The position numbers and the translations under genes are program-made. Positions 1 to 6,496 of a DNA stretch of 11,176 nt are shown here, piece after piece (positions within the stretch are counted from its first letter, which is position 1; every line of letters starts with the position of its first letter). Below the pieces are notes generated by a model that was not told the origin of the DNA, ran no database searches, and was given only the letters and a program-made list of their open reading frames with translations. Source of the stretch: Rickettsiales bacterium (GTDB lineage: Bacteria; Pseudomonadota; Alphaproteobacteria; Rickettsiales; UBA1997); contig JAITOR010000043.1 in NCBI GenBank assembly GCA_031289855.1, positions 1 through 11,176 of the forward strand, in the 5' to 3' direction.

Positions 1-129
1 AAATTTTTCGAAAACATAGTTCTAATAGGTAAAAAATGTGGCTTAAAAATAAAAATATAGACATAGTGTAATATTAATTTTGCATTAGTTAATTTTTATT
101 ATGTACTTCCGCTCTTTATGGTTATGTTG

Positions 130-247
130 TATAATATAAATAAAATATAGGAGGATAATAATATGAAGAAAACATGAAAAATAATGAGGAAATGTTAAAA
201 GGATAGCAATGAAAAAATATAGTTTGTTTTTTAATTTTTTCTTATAG
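130..247 (+). other. Leader region of dnaG with a cascade of three tiny ORFs
   Basis: A TATAAT hexamer at 130-135 (no good -35 seen) is followed by a perfect AGGAGG Shine-Dalgarno at 149-154, eight bases before an ATG at 163. That ATG opens a four-codon frame (MKKT, stop TGA 175-177). A second ATG at 174 overlaps this stop in ATGA fashion and encodes MKNNEEMLKG (174-206). A third ATG at 209, behind an AAGGA-like site, encodes MKKYSLFFNFFL and stops at 245-247, nine bases before the dnaG ATG. Each start follows closely on the preceding stop, so ribosomes could re-initiate down to dnaG. It could instead be the decayed 5' end of a lost gene. Functional translation is not shown. Confidence 0.35.
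149..154 (+). promoter_or_regulatory. Perfect Shine-Dalgarno AGGAGG before a four-codon ORF
   Basis: AGGAGG lies eight bases upstream of the ATG at 163. It is the strongest ribosome binding site in the window, yet it serves a frame of only four codons. That mismatch is why it is listed separately. Confidence 0.5.
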
Positions 248-256
248 ACTTAAAAT

Positions 257-1948
257 ATGTATCCAGACTCTTTTGTAAATGAATTAAAAAATACAATTCC
301 AATTTCATCATTAATTGGACGATTTATCCCCTTAAAAAGGACGGGTGGTAGAGTATACAAAGCCTGTTGCCCCTTTCATGCAGAAAAAACTCCATCATTT
401 AATGTAAATGATGACATGGGGATATACAAATGCTTTGGTTGCGGCAAAGGTGGTGATATTTTTAGCTTCGTCATGGAACACGAACATTTGAATTTTAAAG
501 AAACGATTGAGTATATTGCAAACTCATACAATGTTCCACTTCCAAAAATTGAGAAGGAAAGGAAAAAGGAAGAAGTTGATGAAATAGAATTACTATTAAA
601 AATCAATGAAGATGATTGTGTGTTCTTTGAAAGCACGATTATAAAGAATACAGATGGTATCATCTATGCGAAAAAAAGAGGCTTAACATTGGAAAATATT
701 AAAAAATTTAGGATAGGTTATGCTCCAAATGATTATCATGTTTTTTTAAACCACATGAAGGACAAAGGGTATGAAGAACAAGATTTGTTAAAATCCGGTG
801 TGGTCATTGAAAAAAATGATAAAAAAAAATATGATAAATTTAGAAATCGTTTGATGTTTCCCATATTGAATAAAAGTGGAAAAGTAATAGCATTTCAAGG
901 TAGAACATTGGAAAATGATGGAATTCCAAAATATCTTAATAGTCCGGAAACTAAAATTTTTACGAAAGGAAACACACTTTTTAATTACTATTTTGCAAGA
1001 AAATCCATTTATGATGGTGGGTATGGAATATTAGTGGAGGGAAATATGGATGCCATATCACTTGCAATTAACGGAATTGAGAATGTTGTTGCACCTATGG
1101 GAACTGGAATTACAAAGGAACAAATTACAGAATTATGGCGAACAACTGATAAAATAATAGTCTGTTTTGATGGTGATGGTGCAGGACAAAAAGCAATGGT
1201 TCGTTTGTCAAAAATGGTGCTTCCAATTATAAAAACTAACAAAGAAATAAACTTTGCCTTCCTATCAAATGAAAAGGACCCGGATGACTTTGTGAGAAAA
1301 AATGGTAAGGATGCTTTTTTAAATTTGTTGAAAAACTCCATTCCAATTAGTGAATTTATATGGATGAATGAAACGAAAAATTTAGAACTCAAAATTCCGG
1401 AAAATCGTGCCATTGTCGAAGATAAATTGACAAAAATAACCGATTTAATTGAAGATTTGAAATTAAAAAATGAAATTAAAAGGGAGTATAAAGACAAAAT
1501 GTGGGATTTTATACTTGAAAAGAGAAAAAACAAACAGCCGAAGCATAAAACCACTGACATTATGGCAAGAAGTGGTAGTGTGGATATTGTGGAAATGTAT
1601 GAAAAACAAATATGTGAAAAAGTAGCAAAATTTCCTTCGTTAATTGAAAAATGTGGTTTAAATATCGATAGTTTTACAAATGGAAGGTGTGCGGAAATTT
1701 TTGACAACATTGAAAATAGAATTATATTAATACAGGAACAAAAAGAATATTTACAGATAAAAGATGATTGGGAAGAAGAAAAAAGTGGTGACTACATTTT
1801 TATATGTCAAATGGAAATTGAAAAAATCAATTTAAAAAATGATGGGAAAAATGAAAAGAATATTGAAAAAAAAATCATGTTGGATAAAGAAATTAGAAAA
1901 ATTGACAAAAAAATTGAAAAATTAAAATTAAAAAACAATTTAGTGTAA
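257..1948 (+). CDS. dnaG: DNA primase DnaG
   Basis: DnaG synthesises RNA primers for Okazaki fragments and works with the replicative helicase DnaB at the fork. The 563-residue protein has the expected order. An N-terminal CHC2 zinc ribbon has ligands C38, H41, C59 and C62, within CPFHAEKTPSF and CFGCG. The RNA polymerase domain contains RIGYAP (about 152-157) and RNRLMFP (about 197-202). The Toprim fold has the catalytic glutamate E261 in VEGNMD, then DGDGAG (D305, D307) and DPDDF (341-345). The helicase-binding C-terminus (about 440-563) is weakly conserved and ends in a lysine-rich tail. The wording around ELWR and CFDGDGAG resembles alphaproteobacterial primases. The ATG at 257 gives the family's usual N-terminus. 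No clear Shine-Dalgarno precedes it, and a TATAGA -10-like element at 243-248 suggests a very short or absent leader. The usual rpoD neighbour is absent downstream; the mfd fragment converges on it after one base. Confidence 0.97.
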   Translation: MYPDSFVNELKNTIPISSLIGRFIPLKRTGGRVYKACCPFHAEKTPSFNVNDDMGIYKCFGCGKGGDIFSFVMEHEHLNFKETIEYIANSYNVPLPKIEKERKKEEVDEIELLLKINEDDCVFFESTIIKNTDGIIYAKKRGLTLENIKKFRIGYAPNDYHVFLNHMKDKGYEEQDLLKSGVVIEKNDKKKYDKFRNRLMFPILNKSGKVIAFQGRTLENDGIPKYLNSPETKIFTKGNTLFNYYFARKSIYDGGYGILVEGNMDAISLAINGIENVVAPMGTGITKEQITELWRTTDKIIVCFDGDGAGQKAMVRLSKMVLPIIKTNKEINFAFLSNEKDPDDFVRKNGKDAFLNLLKNSIPISEFIWMNETKNLELKIPENRAIVEDKLTKITDLIEDLKLKNEIKREYKDKMWDFILEKRKNKQPKHKTTDIMARSGSVDIVEMYEKQICEKVAKFPSLIEKCGLNIDSFTNGRCAEIFDNIENRIILIQEQKEYLQIKDDWEEEKSGDYIFICQMEIEKINLKNDGKNEKNIEKKIMLDKEIRKIDKKIEKLKLKNNLV

Positions 1949-1949
1949 A

Positions 1950-2846
1950 TCACAACATTTCCAACACTCTATAGGTTTCTTTAATCAAATCTTTTTTGTC
2001 AATAAAAAACCCAATCACATTTTGATTTAAAAACTTTGCTTTTTTTTCTTTTACAAATTTTAGTAATAAATCTGGATTTTTATAAACATTATCATAAAAA
2101 CTAATATTCAAATTTCCATCATATTCTAACGAAATTATTTTTTTCTTTTTACACACTTCTTTTATTTTTGTAATTTCAATTAAGTTGTGAATTTCTTGTG
2201 GTGGCTTGCCAAATTTTTCATCCAACTCATCCAAAACTTTTTCCCTTAAACTATTTATTTTTCTATAATAATATAATCTACTACTCGTATCAGTTATATA
2301 TTTTCCAATGCTTGTTGATATATTTAATTTAACATCTGGCGTAAAGTCAAAATTTTCACTCTTGTAATTTTCCTTTGCCTTTGCCACCTCTTCAGCCAAT
2401 ATTTGATTATATAATTCTACTCCAATGCCTCTAATATGTCCAGATTGCTCATCACCGATTAAATTCCCACTGCCCCTTATATCCATATCGCTACTTGAAA
2501 TGGCAAAACCAGAACCTATTTCTTGATTGTCTTGTATCGCCTGCAATCTTTTTACGGCATTTTCACTAATGGCCTCAACAGGATTTGTAAAAAGATAGGC
2601 AAAACCTTTAATTTCACCTCGTCCCACTCTACCTCTCAATTGATGTAATTGTGACAACCCAAACATATTTGCACGATATACAATTATTGTGTTAGCATCA
2701 GGAATATCAAGACCGCTTTCAACAATTGAAGTGGATATTAAAATATTAAATTGGCCGTCATAAAAATCGTTCACAACACTATCAAGAATATCACTATGCA
2801 TTTTCCCATGAGCAGTTTTATAAATATACCTCGTGTTTAACATCAT
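1950..2846 (-). pseudogene. mfd: C-terminal fragment of transcription-repair coupling factor Mfd
   Basis: Full Mfd (about 1,150 residues) removes stalled RNA polymerase from DNA lesions and recruits UvrA. This 298-residue frame holds only the end. It has the second half of the motor, with motif V STSIVESGLDIPDANT (38-53) and motif VI QLHQLRGRVGR (67-77), then the TRG segment through DMDIRGSGNLIGDEQSG (120-136). The D7 domain follows (DEKFGKPPQEI near 209-219), and the natural C-terminus is present. The UvrA-binding region, the RNA polymerase-interacting domain and helicase motifs I-III, including Walker A, are missing, so it cannot be an ATP-driven translocase by itself. The ATG at 2846 overlaps the clpX stop (ATGA), which would couple translation. 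The frame has no internal stop despite high AT. It could be a recent truncation, a retained domain protein or an assembly join; the coding identity is secure, the functional status is not. Confidence 0.85.
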
Positions 2847-4063
2847 TTTTTAATAATTTCAATTTTTTCACTATTTTCTATACCATCTTTATTTACTATG
2901 ACTTTTTTTATATTTTTTTCACTTGGAATGGAAAACATTACATCAAGCAATGTGTTTTCAACAATCGCTCTCAAACCTCTTGCACCAGTTTTTCGTTTAA
3001 TTGCCTTTTTTGCTATTTCAATCAAGGCTTCTCTTTCAAATTCCAACTCCACACCCTCGCTTTCAAAAATTGCTTTATATTGTTTGACCACTGCATTTTT
3101 AGGTTCTGTCAAAATTTTTATTAAACTTTCTTCATCCAAATCATCAGTCACAGCCACAATTGGCAAACGACCCACTAACTCTGGAATTAGCCCGAATTTA
3201 ATTAAATCTTCCGTTTCAATAGAATTTAATAATTCTTTCTTTGCCTTTTCATCTTTATCACTTTTAACCTTCGCATTAAAACCTATGCTTGTATCCCTTG
3301 TTCGTTCCATTATGATTTTTTCAATACCTTCAAAGGCACCACCACACACAAACAATATATTTGTTGTATCAATTTTATACATTTCACCATTTGGATGTTT
3401 ACGACCACCTTGAGCTGGCACATTAGAAGTTGTACCCTCAATCAACTTTAACAATGCTTGTTGCACACCCTCACCACTAACATCCCTTGTAATAGACATA
3501 TTTTCACCCTTTCGTCCAATTTTATCAATTTCATCAATGAAAATTATACCTTTTTCAGCCTTTTTTATATCCATATCGGCATTTTGTATAAGACGAAGAA
3601 GTATATTTTCAACATCCTCACCCACATATCCAGCCTGTGTAAGAGTTGTGGCATCAGATATTGCGAAAGGCACATCAAGAGTCTTGGCTAATGTCTGTGC
3701 CATCAATGTTTTACCGCTACCTGTAGCACCGATAAGTAAAATGTTAGATTTTGTAATTTCCACATCATTTTTAATTTCACCATTTATTCTCTTGAAATGA
3801 TTGTATACAGCTACGGATAAAGTTTTTTTCACCTTATCTTGCCCTATAACATATTCATTCAATGTCTTCAAAATGTCTTTCGGTTTAAGATTTTTTTTGT
3901 TATAAGTTATTTTTGTTTTGCTATCTTCTTCCGCTTTTTTAATAACAATATTGCACATTTCGATGCATTCATTACATATTGCAATACCTCCTCCACCAGA
4001 TACTACCTTTTTTACTTCACTCGCTTCTTTTCCACAAAAAGAACAACAAATATCTTTTGCCAT
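2843..4063 (-). CDS. clpX: ATP-dependent Clp protease ATP-binding subunit ClpX
   Basis: ClpX is a hexameric AAA+ unfoldase that feeds tagged proteins into the ClpP peptidase in the cytoplasm. The 406-residue protein is close to the usual length. An N-terminal zinc-binding domain has C7, C10, C30 and C33. Walker A is GATGSGKT (112-119), with alanine where most ClpX have proline. The pore loop is YVGED (146-150), Walker B is IIFIDEID (173-180), the RKH loop lies in GGRKHP (219-224), the ClpP-docking IGF loop is I260-G261-F262, and sensor 2 is GARGLR (360-365). Presence of IGF implies a ClpP partner, which is not in the window. The ATG at 4063 follows the bL36 stop by three bases, with an AAGG ribosome site inside the end of that gene. 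Its own TGA overlaps the mfd fragment's ATG, so the three genes form one transcription unit. Confidence 0.98.
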   Translation of the reverse strand: MAKDICCSFCGKEASEVKKVVSGGGGIAICNECIEMCNIVIKKAEEDSKTKITYNKKNLKPKDILKTLNEYVIGQDKVKKTLSVAVYNHFKRINGEIKNDVEITKSNILLIGATGSGKTLMAQTLAKTLDVPFAISDATTLTQAGYVGEDVENILLRLIQNADMDIKKAEKGIIFIDEIDKIGRKGENMSITRDVSGEGVQQALLKLIEGTTSNVPAQGGRKHPNGEMYKIDTTNILFVCGGAFEGIEKIIMERTRDTSIGFNAKVKSDKDEKAKKELLNSIETEDLIKFGLIPELVGRLPIVAVTDDLDEESLIKILTEPKNAVVKQYKAIFESEGVELEFEREALIEIAKKAIKRKTGARGLRAIVENTLLDVMFSIPSEKNIKKVIVNKDGIENSEKIEIIKK

Positions 4064-4066
4064 ATA

Positions 4067-4222
4067 TTAACCTTGCGATGCTTTAAATCTTGGATTTTTC
4101 TTATTTATAATAACTAAAACTGACTTCAAACCCTTTCCGTCACCTTTCATTTTTTTTCTCCTTACAACCTTACAATTCTTATCTCTTTTTTTAAGATTTT
4201 TAATTGAACCTACAATTTTCAT
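4067..4222 (-). CDS. rpmJ: 50S ribosomal protein bL36 with a 10-residue insertion
   Basis: This 51-residue protein belongs to bL36, a small component of the large ribosomal subunit. It starts MKIVGSIKNLKKRDKNCKVV and ends INKKNPRFKASQG, both diagnostic of the 41-residue bL36 type that lacks the full zinc-finger cysteines; only C17 remains. Between RRKK (22-24 region) and VLVIINKK lies an extra MKGDGKGLKS (about 25-34), exactly ten residues relative to the usual 41. The insertion keeps the frame. The codons for RR (AGG AGA) create an AAGGAG site eight bases before the in-frame ATG of M25, so a 27-residue product could also be started internally. An AGG-containing site precedes the first ATG. 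It is the first gene of the unit with clpX and the mfd fragment. Confidence 0.88.
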   Translation of the reverse strand: MKIVGSIKNLKKRDKNCKVVRRKKMKGDGKGLKSVLVIINKKNPRFKASQG

Positions 4223-4281
4223 AACACAACCTGAATTTTTTAATATCTTTCACAAATGTATAACATATGTTTTAAAAAATC

Positions 4282-4305
4282 AAGTAAAAAATTATTTTTT
4301 TACTT
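4282..4305. repeat. Perfect 10-bp AT-rich inverted repeat in the rpmJ leader
   Basis: AAGTAAAAAA (4282-4291) and TTTTTTACTT (4296-4305) are exact reverse complements separated by TTAT. It would form a hairpin in the RNA on either strand and sits between the extended -10 and the rpmJ start. The stem has only two G-C pairs at best, so it is weak as a terminator. It could be a protein-binding palindrome or chance in AT-rich DNA. Confidence 0.4.
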
Positions 4306-4321
4306 TTTAATGTATTCGTGT

Positions 4322-4330
4322 ATTATATCA
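4322..4330 (-). promoter_or_regulatory. Extended -10 element for rpmJ-clpX-mfd'
   Basis: On the minus strand the sequence reads TGATATAAT, an extended -10 (TGn plus a perfect TATAAT). No good -35 is present, as is common for extended -10 promoters. Transcription would begin near 4315 and leave a leader of about 90 bases containing the inverted repeat at 4282-4305. A second candidate, TGTTATACA at 4257-4265, would give a leader of about 28 bases. Confidence 0.35.
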
Positions 4331-4470
4331 TATAGTGTAAGTGGCAGAAATACTTGTTTGAAAATCTTTAATGATGATGTATTGTTTTATTTTATAGATT
4401 AAAAAGTAACCAAGAAATAGTGAAATGAATGTAAGATTTTATTGTGGTGAAAAACTTGTTGTAAATTTAA

Positions 4471-4499
4471 TTGATATTTTAATATTTATTATTTATACT
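4471..4499 (+). promoter_or_regulatory. Promoter of glycosyltransferase-rmuC; predicted leaderless
   Basis: TTGATA (4471-4476), a 17-base spacer and TATACT (4494-4499) each match the sigma-70 consensus at five of six positions. The expected transcription start, about seven bases after the -10, is 4506, which is the A of the glycosyltransferase ATG. No Shine-Dalgarno precedes that ATG, consistent with a leaderless mRNA. Confidence 0.45.
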
Positions 4500-4505
4500 A
4501 CAAAT

Positions 4506-5267
4506 ATGATAAATATAATTTGTATTAAGTGGGGAGATAAGGTTTATACTGAAATTGATGTGAACAGGCTTTACAACATGATTAAAAAAAACACCAGTTT
4601 ACCCTTTAATTTTTATTGTTTTACCGAAAATGCGAAAGGTATTTTGCCTGATATAAAAATTTATCCGTTGAATGAAAAAAGAAATTCAATAAAAAAGATT
4701 GATATTTACACAAAAGAAGTTGGTTTGTGCAATGATGAACTTGCTGATTTGCAGGGACAAAGAGTATTCTTTTTTGATTTAGATATTGCTATTACTGGCA
4801 ATCTCGATGATTTATTTAATTATCCACAGAGTGAAAATTTTTATATAATTGAAAATTGGAACAAAAAAAATCAAAATATAGGACAGGCCACTTGCTATTC
4901 TTTTATGGTTGGCACATTGGGATATATTGAAAAATACTATGATGAAAATAGATTGGAAATTTTAAAACAATATGGAAATACAGCACAAGAATATTTATCT
5001 GCAAAAATTATTGAAAAATATGGAAAATTAAATTTTTTTCCAACTCAATGGTTTTGTAGTTTTAAATTTCATTGTTTGCCAAAATGGTTTTTAAGACGAT
5101 TTTTGATGGCGAAAAAACCTGATAAAAATGTTAAAATTTTGTGTTTTCACGGACATCCTCGTCCCAATGAAGCCATTAAAGGTGAATGGTTGGAGCAAAA
5201 AAAATGGAAAAAAACGTTGTACAAAAATTTAAAACCAGTGACATGGTTAAACGAATATTTTAATTGA
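4506..5267 (+). CDS. Small GT-A-type glycosyltransferase
   Basis: A 253-residue protein resembling the short, soluble sugar-nucleotide glycosyltransferases that begin with a (M)xNIxCxKWG motif, here MINIICIKWG. A DLD metal-binding motif (91-93) lies in FFFDLDIAITGN, and a C-terminal FHGHPRP (214-220) supplies histidines that may bind metal, as the C-terminal histidine does in GT8-like enzymes. No signal peptide or membrane segment is seen, so it should act in the cytoplasm or at the inner face of the membrane. Donor and acceptor cannot be told from the sequence; envelope or lipopolysaccharide sugars are plausible but unproven. I chose the ATG at 4506 because the conserved family start begins there and a promoter ends seven bases before it. 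An upstream ATG at 4425 would add an unconserved hydrophobic stretch. rmuC follows after one base. Confidence 0.8.
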   Translation: MINIICIKWGDKVYTEIDVNRLYNMIKKNTSLPFNFYCFTENAKGILPDIKIYPLNEKRNSIKKIDIYTKEVGLCNDELADLQGQRVFFFDLDIAITGNLDDLFNYPQSENFYIIENWNKKNQNIGQATCYSFMVGTLGYIEKYYDENRLEILKQYGNTAQEYLSAKIIEKYGKLNFFPTQWFCSFKFHCLPKWFLRRFLMAKKPDKNVKILCFHGHPRPNEAIKGEWLEQKKWKKTLYKNLKPVTWLNEYFN

Positions 5268-5268
5268 T

Positions 5269-6489
5269 ATGGAATATGCATTAGGTTTTGTTGGTATTTG
5301 TGTTGGCGGTTATTTTTTCATAAAATACAATAAAATGCAACTTGAAAATGAAAGGAATAAAGAAACGGCAAAAAGCACAAAAGAAAGAGTAATTCAGTTG
5401 GAATGTGAAAATAAACAAATAAACGAATTAAACAAAACTATAGCGAAGTTAGAAGCAAATGTTGATGAACGAGAGAAAGCAATACAAGAGTTGGAGCAAA
5501 AATTGCAGGAAAAATTCAAAAACATTTCAACTGATATTATACAAAAACAATCTGAAACTTTTGATAAACAACAAAAACAAAGTTTGAATATAATTTTAGA
5601 GCCATTACAAAAAGAAATAGAAAATGTAAAAAAACAAATGAAAGAAGTTGACAACAATAACTATAAGTTAACAGAGGCAACTACTAATTTTACAAATATA
5701 TTTAAGGGCAGTTCAAAAACACAGGGACAATTTGGAGAATGGGAATTGGAAAATATATTAAATATGATGGGATTAAATGAAGGCATTGACTATGAAAAAG
5801 AAAAAAGTGAAAATACGGATAATGGAAAATATAGACCTGATTATGTAATACATTTAACGAATGATAAAAATTTAATAATTGATGTTAAATTTTCTTATGA
5901 AAATTATGAAAAATATTGTATAACTAATGAGGAAAAATGCTTGTCAGATTACTACAATAATGTTAAATCTCAAATAGATGATATCAGTCGTAAAAACTAT
6001 GAAAATTTAGCAAAAAGCTATGAATTCATAATTGTATTTTTACCACTTGAAGGTGCCTATTTAGACTTGGTGAAATATTCGCAAAAGGAAAATAAAGATA
6101 TAATTAAGTATGCTATGGATAAAAATATAGCAATTGTGACAAAATCATCATTATTGTCAGTATTAAAAATGATTATCGGTTTACGAAATGTTGAAAAACA
6201 AAACAAAAATATAACAAAAATCATTGAATTAGCCCAAGGTATTTATGAAAAAATAGCAGATTTCACTAAAAATATGACCGATATTGAAAAAAATTTACAA
6301 TCAGCCCAAAAAGCATACAATAATGCGGTTGGAGTGATTAGTACTGGACATGGAAATGCATTAAAAAAAGCACAAGATATGATGAATTTAGTAGGGAAAA
6401 AAAATATAAAAAAGAATTTATTGTTTGAATTTGACGGTAAGGATGATGCATTGGAATTGGAGATGGAAATGGAAACAGAAGTAAAATAG
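5269..6489 (+). CDS. rmuC: DNA recombination protein RmuC
   Basis: RmuC limits inversions and rearrangements at short inverted repeats and is thought to act as a nuclease on DNA structures. The 406-residue protein has an N-terminal membrane anchor (about 3-20), a long charged coiled coil (about 24-130), and a RmuC domain with a PD-(D/E)xK-like core. The conserved GQFGEWELENIL is at 153-164, RPDYVI starts at 189 with D191, and IIDVKFS has D205 and K207. The glutamates E158 and E161 are likely active-site partners. The downstream part, with SSLLSVLKMIIGLRNVEKQNKN (293-314 region), is also typical. It begins one base after the glycosyltransferase stop, so it depends on the same transcript. It converges on miaA with a seven-base gap and no visible terminator. 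Confidence 0.95.
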   Translation: MEYALGFVGICVGGYFFIKYNKMQLENERNKETAKSTKERVIQLECENKQINELNKTIAKLEANVDEREKAIQELEQKLQEKFKNISTDIIQKQSETFDKQQKQSLNIILEPLQKEIENVKKQMKEVDNNNYKLTEATTNFTNIFKGSSKTQGQFGEWELENILNMMGLNEGIDYEKEKSENTDNGKYRPDYVIHLTNDKNLIIDVKFSYENYEKYCITNEEKCLSDYYNNVKSQIDDISRKNYENLAKSYEFIIVFLPLEGAYLDLVKYSQKENKDIIKYAMDKNIAIVTKSSLLSVLKMIIGLRNVEKQNKNITKIIELAQGIYEKIADFTKNMTDIEKNLQSAQKAYNNAVGVISTGHGNALKKAQDMMNLVGKKNIKKNLLFEFDGKDDALELEMEMETEVK

Positions 6490-6496
6490 AAAAAGT

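Larger units (their letters stand above)
4223..4505. promoter_or_regulatory. Divergent intergenic region between rpmJ and the glycosyltransferase
   Basis: About 280 bases without a convincing gene. It holds candidate minus-strand promoters for rpmJ-clpX, a perfect AT-rich inverted repeat (4282-4305), and a plus-strand promoter (4471-4499) for the glycosyltransferase. An in-frame ATG at 4425 could extend the glycosyltransferase by 27 residues, but that extension is not family-like. Confidence 0.6.

Noticed and set aside
163..206. TGA read as tryptophan, joining the mini-ORFs
   Set aside because: The joined frame soon meets TAA, and clpX, the mfd fragment and the glycosyltransferase all end properly at TGA.
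3839..4117. Open frames opposite clpX (for example 3458-3691 and 3839-4117)
   Set aside because: They are antisense to a confidently identified gene, lack ribosome sites and show no family features.
4425..4505. Upstream start of the glycosyltransferase at 4425
   Set aside because: The extra 27 residues are hydrophobic and unlike the family, whose conserved beginning is at 4506. The promoter at 4471-4499 lies inside the extension.
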